Source of the DNA: Firmicutes bacterium UBA5774
GTDB taxonomy: Bacteria > Bacillota > Clostridia > Peptostreptococcales > Anaerovoracaceae
Assembly (NCBI GenBank): GCA_002418625.1
Contig: DIEM01000058.1
Coordinates: forward strand, 1 to 23,934
Direction of reading: 5' to 3'
Length of the DNA stretch: 23,934 nt
A program made the position numbers and the translations under genes. Under the pieces are notes generated by a model. The model saw only the letters and a list, made by a program, of their open reading frames with translations, ran no database searches and was not told the DNA's origin. This document shows positions 1 to 7,404 of this stretch, in pieces (position 1 is the first letter of the stretch; each line of letters begins with the position of its first letter).

Positions 1-277
1 GGGCAATGTCCGGGAACTGGAAAATGTCATCGAACGGCTCATCGTCGTCAGTGAAGGGGACGTCATCGAAGTAGCGGACCTGCCGGAAATAATTACGTCA
101 GGCGAAAGATGCGGCCAGTCCGGCGTACTAGACAGCAGCAAGGACCGCATCGAGGAACGTATCATTCGGTCGGCCATTTCGGATCACTCCGGCAATGTGA
201 CACTTGCGGCGGAATCCCTAGGCATTTCGCGACGAACGATCTACAGGAAAATGCATAAATACGGCATATTGTCATGA
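1..277 (+). CDS. sigma-54-dependent enhancer-binding regulator, C-terminal end (partial)
   Basis: The reading frame is open from base 2 to a TGA at 275-277, giving the last 91 residues of a protein that begins outside the window. It opens with NVRELENVIERL, the conserved end of the AAA+ domain of sigma-54 enhancer-binding proteins, followed by a linker and a Fis-type helix-turn-helix (NVTLAAESLGISRRTIYRKM). In this family the HTH binds upstream activator sites and the AAA+ domain remodels sigma-54 holoenzyme. The gene ends only 94 bases before a sigma-54 promoter and 10 bases before a perfect inverted repeat, so it may activate the amt gene that follows. It could equally regulate genes upstream of the window. 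The sensor domain is not visible, so the signal is unknown. Confidence 0.9.
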   Translation, partial: GNVRELENVIERLIVVSEGDVIEVADLPEIITSGERCGQSGVLDSSKDRIEERIIRSAISDHSGNVTLAAESLGISRRTIYRKMHKYGILS

Positions 278-286
278 GTGCCGGCA

Positions 287-310
287 CACTGTGCCGAATT
301 TGGCACAGTG
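287..310. promoter_or_regulatory. perfect inverted repeat, candidate activator site upstream of amt
   Basis: CACTGTGCC and GGCACAGTG form perfect 9-bp arms around a 6-base GAATTT spacer. The repeat lies 61 bases upstream of the -24 element at 371, a normal distance for an enhancer-binding-protein site. There is no T-run after it, so it is a poor terminator for the preceding gene. It loosely resembles NtrC-type sites (GCAC-N-GTGC), but the binding protein is unknown. Confidence 0.55.
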
Positions 311-370
311 AAAATGGCAGATGCAATGAAATCCGTTGAAAAAACAGGCGCCCAGTCTGCTTTTCCATTC

Positions 371-386
371 TGGCATGCTCTTTGCT
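371..386 (+). promoter_or_regulatory. sigma-54 (-24/-12) promoter of amt
   Basis: TGGCATGCTCTTTGCT matches the consensus TGGCACG-N4-TTGCW with one mismatch. The invariant GG (372-373) and GC (384-385) are separated by exactly 10 bases. Transcription would begin near 397, leaving a leader of about 50 bases before amt. Confidence 0.8.
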
Positions 387-449
387 CATAATACTTTCGT
401 CCATTATTATTATCGATTTAATCGAAAATAGAAACAGGGAGGAAATATT

Positions 450-1667
450 ATGGAATTCAATACTGGAAGCACCGGCTTCATGCTGATCGCCACAAGCCTT
501 GTCATGCTCATGACGCCGGGACTGGCGTTTTTCTATGGCGGGCTGGTCGGCAGGAAAAATGTCATAACAATCATGATGCAGAGCTTTGTATCGATGGGCA
601 TCACCACGATCATGTGGTACACCGTCGGATATTCGCTCTGCTTTAGCGGAGATGTGGGAGGGATCATCGGAAACCTCGACATGGCGTTCCTGAGAGGTGT
701 ATCCATCACCGATGTGCTGTCGCCTACCAACAATGTACCGCTGCTGGTTTTTGTCGCCTACCAGATGATGTTCGCCATCATCACGCCGGCGCTGATCACG
801 GGAGCTTTTGCGGACAGGGTCAAGTTTAAGGCCTATATCCTGTTCCAGATCGCCTGGCTTTTATTCGTCTACTTCCCGTTTGCCCATATGGTATGGGGAG
901 GCGGCATCCTAGCGCAGTGGGGCGTTCTGGATTTCGCGGGCGGCATCGTTGTTCACGCCACAGCGGGAATGGCAGCACTGGCGTCGGTCTTCTTTGTCGG
1001 AAAGCGCCACTGTAAGCCCAGCGAGCCGCATAATGTGCCTTTGATCGCCATGGGAACGGCTCTGCTTTGGTTTGGCTGGTACGGTTTCAACGCCGGCAGC
1101 GAACTCAGGGTCGACAGCATCACGGCGCTGGCCTTCATCAATACGGACATCGCGGCGTCCTTCGCGGCCATCACCTGGCTGGCCATCGAGTGGATCCAGA
1201 CCGGAAAGCCTAGATTCATCGGCCTGCTGACCGGCGCAGTCGCCGGACTGGCAACCATCACGCCGGCGGCTGGCTTCATCAGCACGGACAAGGCCGTCAT
1301 CGTCGGCATACTTGCCGGAATGATTTGCTATTTTGCCGTTAAACTTAAGAATACTCTTCAATGGGATGACGCCCTTGATGTCTGGGGCGTCCACGGCGTC
1401 GGAGGGATTCTCGGCGTGGCTTGCCTCGGGATATTCGGCAGCACGGCGGTCAATGGAGCCGGAGCTGACGGGCTTTTATTCGGTGGAACGACGTTCTTCC
1501 TCGTCGAAGTCGGCGCGGTCATTCTAGCGGCCGCCTATGCATTCGTATTCTCCTATCTCCTGCTGAAGCTGATCAATGTCATCACGCCGGTCCGAGTCGA
1601 CGACACGGATCAGGATTTCGGACTCGACAATGCGATCCATGGAGAACAGGCTTACTATTTCAACTGA
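450..1667 (+). CDS. amt: ammonium transporter, Amt family
   Basis: This 405-residue polytopic membrane protein carries out ammonium uptake (NH4+ recognition, NH3/H+ conduction) in the cytoplasmic membrane. Family hallmarks are visible: an N-terminal MTPGLAFFYGGLVGRKN segment, the twin pore histidines His169 (GGIVVHATAG) and His315 (VWGVHGVGG), the outer Phe gate Phe108, Trp149 in the HMVWGGG motif, and Phe213 in GWYGFNAGS. About 11 membrane segments are expected and the length is normal. The start follows AGGGAGG with 7-base spacing. No glnK (PII) gene is adjacent, although amt and glnK are often paired. A sigma-54 promoter precedes the gene and a terminator follows it, so it is a single-gene unit. 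Ammonium scavenging fits the nitrogen-catabolic genes further downstream, though that link is inference. Confidence 0.96.
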   Translation: MEFNTGSTGFMLIATSLVMLMTPGLAFFYGGLVGRKNVITIMMQSFVSMGITTIMWYTVGYSLCFSGDVGGIIGNLDMAFLRGVSITDVLSPTNNVPLLVFVAYQMMFAIITPALITGAFADRVKFKAYILFQIAWLLFVYFPFAHMVWGGGILAQWGVLDFAGGIVVHATAGMAALASVFFVGKRHCKPSEPHNVPLIAMGTALLWFGWYGFNAGSELRVDSITALAFINTDIAASFAAITWLAIEWIQTGKPRFIGLLTGAVAGLATITPAAGFISTDKAVIVGILAGMICYFAVKLKNTLQWDDALDVWGVHGVGGILGVACLGIFGSTAVNGAGADGLLFGGTTFFLVEVGAVILAAAYAFVFSYLLLKLINVITPVRVDDTDQDFGLDNAIHGEQAYYFN

Positions 1668-1683
1668 TTTACATTAGATCCTT

Positions 1684-1707
1684 GGCCGGCCGGTTGGCCG
1701 GCCTTTT
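1684..1707 (+). terminator. rho-independent terminator of amt
   Basis: Two GGCCGGCC blocks (1684-1691 and 1696-1703) pair across a GGTT loop and are followed by TTTT. It lies 16 bases after the amt stop codon. Confidence 0.85.
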
Positions 1708-1740
1708 CATAATTTATTTGAATGCAAAAGCAGACTTTTT

Positions 1741-1749
1741 TGATATAAT
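1741..1749 (+). promoter_or_regulatory. extended -10 promoter for the S1-domain gene
   Basis: TGATATAAT is a perfect TATAAT with an upstream TG, the extended -10 form. The best -35-like hexamer, TTGAAT at 1718-1723, is 20 bases away, which is too far for a standard promoter, so the extended -10 probably carries recognition. It lies 33 bases before the start codon. Confidence 0.6.
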
Positions 1750-1782
1750 GATACCAAACCGGAAAGGAAGGTATTCAAATAT

Positions 1783-2928
1783 ATGGAAGATCAACATACA
1801 ATGGCGGATTTCATGGACGAAATTGAAAAGTCTATGAGAAGGGTCCATAAAGGAGACATATTGAACGGAACGATCATAGCCGTCAATGCCGAAGAGATCC
1901 TGGTCAATATCAACCACACTTCGGATGGCATCGTCAGGAAAGAGGAAATGGCCGAGGGCTACGACTATAAGGCAGGAGACGCGATATCGGTCATGGTCTC
2001 GGATCCGCATGACAACGAAGGCAATGTGGTGCTATCCCATAAAAGCGCCGAGGAAATCGTGGGCTGGGAGGAACTGGAGGAGGCTTTTGCTCAAAAGAAG
2101 AAAATCAGTGTAAAGATTACGGATGTGGTCAAAGGCGGCGTCTCGGCATCCTATCGAAATGTCAGATGCTTTATTCCGGGCTCGCTTTTATCCTATCGAT
2201 TTGTCGAGGATATGGGCTCCTATGTCGGAAAGGAACTCGAGGTTGTCGTCGAGGATTTCGACAAAGAAAAGAAAAGGGCGGTCCTTTCGAGAAAGGTTAT
2301 TGAGGTCGTTGAAAGGCAAGCCATGATGAAGCAGTTGATGGATCAGCTGCAGACCGGCGAGATGAGGCAGGGCGTTGTGACCAAATTGATGAAATTCGGC
2401 GCATTTGTTGACTTGGGTGGCGTGGAAGGACTCATATATTTGGACGATCTCGCGTGGCATCGCGTCAATGACCCTTCGGAAATTCTCACGGTAGGGGACA
2501 GGGTCACTGTTTTTGTTGCGAATATCGACAAAAAGAATGGTAAAATCAGCCTGGTGCTTAAAAAAGTTGAGGAGGATCCGTGGAAAGGGATCGGAGCTCA
2601 TTATAAGGCCGATGACCTTGTTGACGGCACTGTTGTCCGGCTTGTCGATTTCGGAGCCTTTGTTGAAATAGAGCCTGGAATAGAAGGCCTTGTTCATTTG
2701 TCTGAAATTTCTTCGGAGCACATCCGAAAGCCCTCCGATATTGTAAAGGTCGGGGACAGGATCAAGGCGATCATATTGAATATTGACGAGCAAGACAAAA
2801 GAATCAGCTTGAGCATGAAAGAAGCGGAGGGGAAGACTCAGGACGCTTTTGAATCGGTTCAAGATGAGCAAGGTACGACCCTGGGCGATTTGTTTGGAGA
2901 TAAATTCAAGGATTTCTTTAAAGAATAG
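1783..2928 (+). CDS. rpsA: S1 RNA-binding domain protein (ribosomal protein S1 homologue)
   Basis: The 381-residue protein has four tandem S1 (OB-fold) domains, at about residues 22-88, 105-172, 190-262 and 275-350. The last two are the most canonical, with GxVxxxxxFGAFVxL and KVGDRIKAxILxID patterns and a closing ISLSMK. Proteins of this type bind mRNA and help 30S initiation. Four domains is the usual Firmicutes/Clostridia form, against six in Escherichia coli S1, so its ribosomal role is less certain than in Gram-negatives. The tail (about 352-381) is acidic and may be disordered. The start follows GGAAGG with a spacing of about 11 bases. The alternative ATG at 1801 would remove only six residues. 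The gene is not fused to ispH, as it is in some Clostridia, and stands alone. Confidence 0.88.
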   Translation: MEDQHTMADFMDEIEKSMRRVHKGDILNGTIIAVNAEEILVNINHTSDGIVRKEEMAEGYDYKAGDAISVMVSDPHDNEGNVVLSHKSAEEIVGWEELEEAFAQKKKISVKITDVVKGGVSASYRNVRCFIPGSLLSYRFVEDMGSYVGKELEVVVEDFDKEKKRAVLSRKVIEVVERQAMMKQLMDQLQTGEMRQGVVTKLMKFGAFVDLGGVEGLIYLDDLAWHRVNDPSEILTVGDRVTVFVANIDKKNGKISLVLKKVEEDPWKGIGAHYKADDLVDGTVVRLVDFGAFVEIEPGIEGLVHLSEISSEHIRKPSDIVKVGDRIKAIILNIDEQDKRISLSMKEAEGKTQDAFESVQDEQGTTLGDLFGDKFKDFFKE

Positions 2929-3031
2929 ACGTCTGATTTGAAAATTCAGGTACAGCGCCGGTCACTTAACGCCGGCTTGAAAATTCATTTCATCATTTTC
3001 CGCTGTAGCCGTTGCGGTATGGATATTATGA

Positions 3032-3060
3032 TTGACAAACCATTGTCAAGTGGGTATATT
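3032..3060 (+). promoter_or_regulatory. sigma-70 promoter of the oxidoreductase operon, with overlapping palindrome
   Basis: TTGACA at 3032-3037 and TATATT at 3055-3060 are 17 bases apart, a near-consensus sigma-A promoter. The -35 is embedded in a perfect inverted repeat, TTGACAA (3032-3038), ACCA spacer, TTGTCAA (3043-3049). A repressor bound there would block polymerase, so this is a candidate operator. Transcription would start near 3067. Confidence 0.75.
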
Positions 3061-3083
3061 TAAAATAATTAAATCAAAAGCAA

Positions 3084-3210
3084 TGACGGAGTGAGTAGGC
3101 TCCGACGGGTTTTGTCCGTCACAGGGAAGCATATGAGCGTATGTTTGTTAATGGGCGGCACAGCGAATGGTTTTCAAGCCTTCGTCCCTTTGCGGAACGA
3201 AGGCTTTTTT
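3084..3210 (+). promoter_or_regulatory. 5' leader with attenuator, resembling a reduced or decayed T-box
   Basis: A basal helix TGACGGA (3084-3090)/TCCGTCA (3115-3121) encloses a GTGAGTA stretch similar to the T-box stem I base. A second helix, AGCATA/TATGTT, lies at 3128-3145. Next comes GGGCGGCACAGCG at 3153-3165, which differs from the T-box core GGGTGGNACCGCG at two positions. A strong terminator (3176-3210) follows, in the order expected of a T-box. The specifier arm is largely missing, and the U that pairs with the tRNA CCA end is C. It may be a decayed T-box or a different attenuator that shares the layout. Confidence 0.4.
3176..3210 (+). terminator. leader terminator (attenuator) upstream of the oxidoreductase operon
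   Basis: AAGCCTTCGT (3176-3185) pairs perfectly with ACGAAGGCTT (3197-3206), and a T-run continues to 3210. It lies between the promoter at 3032 and the first gene at 3242, so it can only act as a premature, conditional terminator for that operon. Confidence 0.85.
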
Positions 3211-3241
3211 ATATCAATCAAGATTACTGGAGGAAAAGGCG

Positions 3242-3826
3242 ATGATGACAGGCGATATGGTGGAAATTCGCTGGCACGGCCGAGGCGGACAGGGAGCCAA
3301 GATGGCTTGCCTGCTGCTGGCGGAGGTGGCCGGTCTGGAAGGAAAATTCGTACAGGGATTCCCGGAGTATGGCCCGGAACGCATGGGCGCTCCCATTACG
3401 GCTTATAACCGTATCTGCGACAAGCGCAGCTCGATCCATTCCAACATTTATTACCCAAATTATGTGGTCGTTCTGGATGAGAGCCTGCTGGACAGCGTTG
3501 ACGTTGCCGGAGGGCTCAAGGAGGGAGGGGCGATCATCGTCAACACGTCCGCCTCTCCGGGTGATATACGCCCGCGGCTTCGGGGCTGGACCGGAAAAGT
3601 CTGCACCATCGATGCCCGCCGCATCTCGGAAGAGATCCTCGGCAGAAACTTTCCGAACACCCCTTTATTGGCCGCGGTGGTCAAGGTCAGCGGCGTTTTG
3701 GACACCGGGCGGTTTTTGGCGGATATAGAGGAATCCTTTAAACATAAATTTGCCGGCAACATGCAGGTGATCGAAGGAAATATGGCGACGCTTAGAAAAT
3801 CCATGGAGGAGGTGCAGGAAGGATGA
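3242..3826 (+). CDS. porC: 2-oxoacid:ferredoxin oxidoreductase, gamma subunit
   Basis: The 194-residue protein belongs to the gamma domain family (POR_N catalytic partner) of pyruvate/2-oxoacid:ferredoxin oxidoreductases. It shows RWHGRGGQGAK near the N-terminus, FPEYGPERMGAPITAY, and a Rossmann-like core with NTSASPG. I chose the ATG at 3242 because GGAGG (3229-3233) lies 8 bases upstream. The open frame extends back to an ATG at 3167, but that start lies inside the leader hairpins and upstream of the attenuator, so it is rejected. A second ATG at 3245 is also possible. The stop overlaps the next start by four bases (ATGA), indicating translational coupling. The gene name assumes pyruvate as substrate. 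Other 2-oxoacids cannot be excluded. Confidence 0.9.
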   Translation: MMTGDMVEIRWHGRGGQGAKMACLLLAEVAGLEGKFVQGFPEYGPERMGAPITAYNRICDKRSSIHSNIYYPNYVVVLDESLLDSVDVAGGLKEGGAIIVNTSASPGDIRPRLRGWTGKVCTIDARRISEEILGRNFPNTPLLAAVVKVSGVLDTGRFLADIEESFKHKFAGNMQVIEGNMATLRKSMEEVQEG

Positions 3827-4131
3827 TATATGCGAAGGATATCAACGAACAGACTCCTTTGGAGGATCTGACGCCCGGCGGGGAGATTTACGAGGCGGGG
3901 ACGGCTCGGGCCTTCGATACCGGAACCTGGAGGACCGACACACCTGTTTTTTTCGCGGAGGCTTGCAAGCACTGCATGCTTTGCGTGCCGTTCTGCCCTG
4001 ATTCCGCCATTCCGGTAAAAGACGGAAAACGTCTGGAATTTGACTATATGCACTGCAAAGGCTGCGGCATCTGTGAGAACGTCTGCCCCTTCTCCGCTAT
4101 TAAAATGGTGACCGGAGGTGAAGCGAAATGA
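3823..4131 (+). CDS. porD: 2-oxoacid:ferredoxin oxidoreductase, delta subunit (2x[4Fe-4S] ferredoxin)
   Basis: This 102-residue protein contains two complete ferredoxin motifs. They are Cys48-x2-Cys51-x2-Cys54-x3-Cys58 (CKHCMLCVPFCPD) and Cys78-x2-Cys81-x2-Cys84-x3-Cys88 (CKGCGICENVCPF). It would pass electrons from the catalytic subunits to an external ferredoxin. The N-terminal 40 residues precede the clusters, as in known PorD subunits. Its start overlaps the gamma stop, and its own stop overlaps the alpha start as ATGA. The gene is therefore read in a coupled series with its partners. A ribosome site (GGAGG followed by GGAAGG) lies in the end of the gamma gene. Confidence 0.93.
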   Translation: MIYAKDINEQTPLEDLTPGGEIYEAGTARAFDTGTWRTDTPVFFAEACKHCMLCVPFCPDSAIPVKDGKRLEFDYMHCKGCGICENVCPFSAIKMVTGGEAK

Positions 4132-5330
4132 GCATTTGTTTTTCAGGAAACCAGGCAGTTGCTTATGCCATGAAACAGATCGATCCTGACGTGATGGGAG
4201 CGTTTCCGATCACGCCGTCGACGGAGATCCCCGAGCATTTCGCCGAGTACGTGGCCAACGGCGAGGTCAATACTGAATATGTGACCGTGGAATCCGAGCA
4301 TAGCTCGATGTCCGTTTGCATCGCGGCGGAAGCGGCCGGAGCCAGAGCCGTCTGCGCCACATCGTCCTGCGGACTGGCATTGATGTATGAGCTTTTGTAC
4401 GTCGCCGCATCCTGCCGCCTGCCGATTGCGCTGGCCTGCGTCAACCGCGCTCTGTCGGGCCCGATCAATATCAATAATGATCATTCCGACTCCATGGGCG
4501 CCAGAGATACCGGGTGGATCCAGCTCTATGCCGAAAATAATCAGGAGGCCTACGATAATTTTCTTATGGCCATGCCCATAGGCGAGACCCCGAACGTGCG
4601 CCTGCCGGTGATGACCTGCATGGATGGCTTCATAACAAGCCATGCCGTGGAGAATATCGAACTTTTGGAAACGGAAGCCGTGCGCAGGTTTATCGGAGAG
4701 TATTCGCCCGAAAACTATCTGCTGAAAAAAGAAAACCCTCTGGCGGTCGGGCCTTATGATATCAGCTCCTATTACATGGAGCACAAGGTCATGGAGGCTG
4801 AGGCGATGAAAGCGGCCAAGGCTCGAATATTGGAGGTGTCAGCGGAGTTCGAAAAGATTTCAGGACGGCGCTACGGCCTGTTTGAAGAATACAGGATGGA
4901 GGATGCGGAGCTTGCGCTTGTGATGATCGGATCAAGCGCCGGAACTGCCAAGGCAGCTGTCGACAAGCTGCGGGCGGATGGCGTCAAGGCTGGGATCGTT
5001 AAGATCCGGGTGTTCCGGCCTTTCCCGGGCGAGGAGCTGGCCGGGGTGCTGGCCAATACCGCGGCAGTAGCCGTCATGGACAAGTCCGAAGGCTTTTCGG
5101 CTAACGGAGGCCCTCTGTTTGCCGAGACCCGCAGCGCTTTGTACGATCTTCAGAAGCGGCCGCATCTGATCGATATCGTTTATGGTCTTGGCGGCCGCGA
5201 CTTGAAGACTGAGGATGTCGAGAAAGTGTTCGGCCGGCTGGCGAATATCGCAGCGACCGGTGAAACAGGGCCGGTATATGTCCACATGGGCCAGAGACAG
5301 AGGAGGGCACAAGATGAACACAGTATATGA
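4128..5330 (+). CDS. porA: 2-oxoacid:ferredoxin oxidoreductase, alpha subunit
   Basis: The 400-residue subunit has the pyrimidine-binding domain of the oxidoreductase at about 1-230 (GNQAVAYAMKQ, FPITPST, the ESEHSSM segment) and a transketolase-C-like domain at about 260-370 (MIGSSAGTAKAAVDKL, KIRVFRPFPGEEL, MDKSEGFSANGGP). The family oxidatively decarboxylates 2-oxoacids to acyl-CoA and reduces ferredoxin in the cytoplasm. YPITPST is the more usual motif and here the first residue is Phe. The length is close to PorA of the four-subunit pyruvate enzymes. The 3' end overlaps the beta gene by 17 bases. I favour pyruvate because the alpha and beta sequences look like PorA and PorB. The 2-oxoisovalerate and 2-oxoglutarate enzymes are the main alternatives. 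Confidence 0.92.
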   Translation: MSICFSGNQAVAYAMKQIDPDVMGAFPITPSTEIPEHFAEYVANGEVNTEYVTVESEHSSMSVCIAAEAAGARAVCATSSCGLALMYELLYVAASCRLPIALACVNRALSGPININNDHSDSMGARDTGWIQLYAENNQEAYDNFLMAMPIGETPNVRLPVMTCMDGFITSHAVENIELLETEAVRRFIGEYSPENYLLKKENPLAVGPYDISSYYMEHKVMEAEAMKAAKARILEVSAEFEKISGRRYGLFEEYRMEDAELALVMIGSSAGTAKAAVDKLRADGVKAGIVKIRVFRPFPGEELAGVLANTAAVAVMDKSEGFSANGGPLFAETRSALYDLQKRPHLIDIVYGLGGRDLKTEDVEKVFGRLANIAATGETGPVYVHMGQRQRRAQDEHSI

Positions 5331-6252
5331 TCTGAAAAGAGAAGTTGAAAAGCCGGTTCGACTCACCGGAGGCCACAGGCTCTGCGCCGGCTGCGGAGCC
5401 GGGATCGTTGTTTCAGGAGTCCTGCGCGCTCTGGATACCGAGGACAGGGCTGTGGTGGTCAATGCCACCAGCTGCCTGGAGGTTTCAACCTTCATGTATC
5501 CGTACACCGCCTATATGGACAGCTATATTCATTCAGCTTTTGAAAATTCAGCGGCGACCTGCTCCGGTGTGGAAGCGGCATACAACGCCTTGAAGCGCCG
5601 CGGCAAGGTGGATGGCACCGTCAAATTCATTACCTTTGCAGGCGACGGCGGAACCTATGATATAGGATTCCAATCGCTTTCGGGCGCTATGGAGCGCGGC
5701 CACGACATGGTCTATGTCTGTTATGACAATGAGGCATATATGAACACCGGCATTCAGCGTTCATCTTCAACGCCCCGTTTCGCCAGAACGACGACCACGG
5801 CTGTCGGCTCCGCTCAAAATGGCAAAATACAGGGCAAAAAGGATCTGACAGAGATTCTCGTGGCCCACAATATCCCGTATGTGGCGCAGACTGCCCCGAT
5901 AGGAAATTTGAAGGACCTGCACACCAAGTCGTATAAAGCCATTTATACCAAAGGCCCCTGTTTCTTGAACGTCCTGTCCCCATGTCCGCGCGGCTGGGTC
6001 TATCCAATGGGCAAGCTTGCAGAGATCACGAAGCTCGCGGTGGACACCTGTGTCTGGCCTCTATATGAAGTCGAAGAAGGGGTGTGGCGCATAAGCTATA
6101 TGCCTAAGAAGAAGCTGCCGGTGGAAGATTTTCTCCGTGCGCAAGGCAGATTCAGCCATATGTTCCAGAAGGGCAACGAATGGATGATCGAAGAAGCCCA
6201 GCAGTATGTGGATCTGAAATGGGAACGCCTGCTGGAGCGCGCCGGCGTTTAA
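5314..6252 (+). CDS. porB: 2-oxoacid:ferredoxin oxidoreductase, beta subunit (thiamine pyrophosphate-binding)
   Basis: The 312-residue subunit binds thiamine pyrophosphate and Mg2+ through GDGGTYDIG (about 110-118) and the YDNEAYMNTGIQRS stretch (about 137-150). Cysteines likely to hold the proximal [4Fe-4S] cluster are Cys24 and Cys27 (CAGCG), Cys54 (ATSCLE) and Cys224 (LSPCPRGW), the PorB arrangement. I chose the ATG at 5314, which has AGGAGGG about 5 bases upstream. The frame is open further upstream, but that part lies inside porA and shows no homology. It completes the gamma-delta-alpha-beta order of a four-subunit enzyme. No terminator is evident before the next gene, which begins 69 bases later and may be co-transcribed. 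Confidence 0.93.
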   Translation: MNTVYDLKREVEKPVRLTGGHRLCAGCGAGIVVSGVLRALDTEDRAVVVNATSCLEVSTFMYPYTAYMDSYIHSAFENSAATCSGVEAAYNALKRRGKVDGTVKFITFAGDGGTYDIGFQSLSGAMERGHDMVYVCYDNEAYMNTGIQRSSSTPRFARTTTTAVGSAQNGKIQGKKDLTEILVAHNIPYVAQTAPIGNLKDLHTKSYKAIYTKGPCFLNVLSPCPRGWVYPMGKLAEITKLAVDTCVWPLYEVEEGVWRISYMPKKKLPVEDFLRAQGRFSHMFQKGNEWMIEEAQQYVDLKWERLLERAGV

Positions 6253-6321
6253 AATTCTGCTGAGATTGCGAACAAATCAATAAAATATGGTATGATTACT
6301 GTTAACAAGGAGGTTATGCCT

Positions 6322-7236
6322 GTGGAATCGACGATATTTACAAATGAGGTCATTTTATCCTGGCTCCGGTATTATGCACAGAATGCTGAGATCGATCTGT
6401 CAAAGCTGAAGATACTGGACATCACGGGAAAAAACAAGAACCTGATCCCTGCGATAATGAACAACCATGCAGTACTGGTCTTCACGGACGCCGGACATCC
6501 CGATATTTTTTATGATATGTGGAATGCGGAGCTTGGCGATTGCGACATCTGGTACAACGAGGGCTCTGATCCTTCCGGGGAGATCGAGCACAACAAGCTC
6601 TCGGACATGATCGACCGAGGGATCAATGCCTCGGCAGCCATGCTCATCCTGAATCCCAATGCCGCGTCGAATTATCCGGTAGGCATGGACAACAGCCGCT
6701 TTTCCAGTGGCTCTGTGCATTATGTGTGCCAGGAAGTCCGGGCTGTCATCATGAATAAACTGGATATCGGAGAGCAGGATAACCTATGCATCATATCGGG
6801 CGAGAGCATCGCGGTGGAGGCGGCCATGATCGCCGCTGAGGGCAGCATCATTGCCGTGGAATATGACGGCAGGGACAGGGACACCATGAAAGAGAATGTC
6901 GAGAAATTCGGCCTCAGCAATGTCACGATCGCTGAATCGCTCGAGGATGGCATCCTGGATATGCTTCCGCCACCGGATGTCGCTTTTATTGTGGCTTCCC
7001 CGAGGATCAGCCGAGAAATTAATTGCCTGCTGGCAATCAATCCCGTGATGGACTTTGTGATCTACACATTGGATTTCGAAATCCTGATGTCTCTTCCCGA
7101 ACTGTTCAGGGAGAACGGCCTCGAGCGCACGGAGGCGATACACATAGAGGTATCCAGGGTCAACAGCAAAAACATGATGGAGCCGTTCCCGGCTCCGTGG
7201 CTGATTTCCGCCAAAAGCGCCAGGGGCCTGTTATAA
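6322..7236 (+). CDS. divergent CbiE/CbiT-like (CobL-type) protein, probably not a functional methyltransferase
   Basis: The protein has 304 residues if it starts at the GTG (6322), which lies 8 bases after AAGGAGG. The ATG at 6316 is too close to that site. Residues about 40-120 look like the C-terminal half of CbiE (precorrin C5-methyltransferase). Residues about 130-300 look like CbiT (C15-methyltransferase/decarboxylase), including QEVRAVIMNKLDI, an IAVEYDGRD segment in place of the usual VYAxExN, and ENVEKFGLSNVTI. The SAM-binding motifs are damaged. The N-terminal GxGPG half of CbiE is absent, and the CbiT motif DIGxGxG is replaced by IISGESIAVEAA. No other cobalamin gene is nearby. It follows the oxidoreductase operon, so a non-biosynthetic role there is possible. 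The fold assignment is moderately sure and the function is unknown. Confidence 0.55.
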   Translation: MESTIFTNEVILSWLRYYAQNAEIDLSKLKILDITGKNKNLIPAIMNNHAVLVFTDAGHPDIFYDMWNAELGDCDIWYNEGSDPSGEIEHNKLSDMIDRGINASAAMLILNPNAASNYPVGMDNSRFSSGSVHYVCQEVRAVIMNKLDIGEQDNLCIISGESIAVEAAMIAAEGSIIAVEYDGRDRDTMKENVEKFGLSNVTIAESLEDGILDMLPPPDVAFIVASPRISREINCLLAINPVMDFVIYTLDFEILMSLPELFRENGLERTEAIHIEVSRVNSKNMMEPFPAPWLISAKSARGLL

Positions 7237-7313
7237 TGCGGCGGTTCTGATATTGCCGGCAGATGAGAAGTCAAGTGCATATGCGGAACTAATCTGCGCC
7301 ACAGATGCATAAG

Positions 7314-7357
7314 AACCGTGTATGATTCGGATCATTCCAGAATCATGCGCGGTTTTT
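7314..7357 (+). terminator. rho-independent terminator after the oxidoreductase/CbiT-like unit
   Basis: AACCGTGTATGATTC (7314-7328) pairs with GAATCATGCGCGGTT (7340-7354) through 15 positions, two of them G-U. The loop is 11 bases and a TTT follows. It separates the unit ending at 7236 from the sigma-54 promoter at 7405. Confidence 0.8.
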
Positions 7358-7404
7358 AATTGGAGCATACTGGATCCGTCGTTGCTAATAATTTGCAGAA
7401 GAAT

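Noticed and set aside
909..1394. 161-codon open frame on the minus strand inside amt, with several similar ones opposite other genes
   Set aside because: It lies fully opposite a well-supported membrane protein gene, has no ribosome site and shows no recognisable protein pattern. It is a by-product of codon bias in the real gene.
3060..3240. Known riboswitch classes (TPP, SAM, glycine, cobalamin, fluoride, ZTP, guanidine) for the oxidoreductase leader
   Set aside because: None of their conserved core sequences is seen. Only the T-box layout shows partial agreement.
3167..3241. N-terminal extension of the gamma subunit from the ATG at 3167
   Set aside because: This start lies within the leader and before the attenuator hairpin. 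The family N-terminus (MVEIRWHGRGGQG) and the GGAGG ribosome site both favour 3242.
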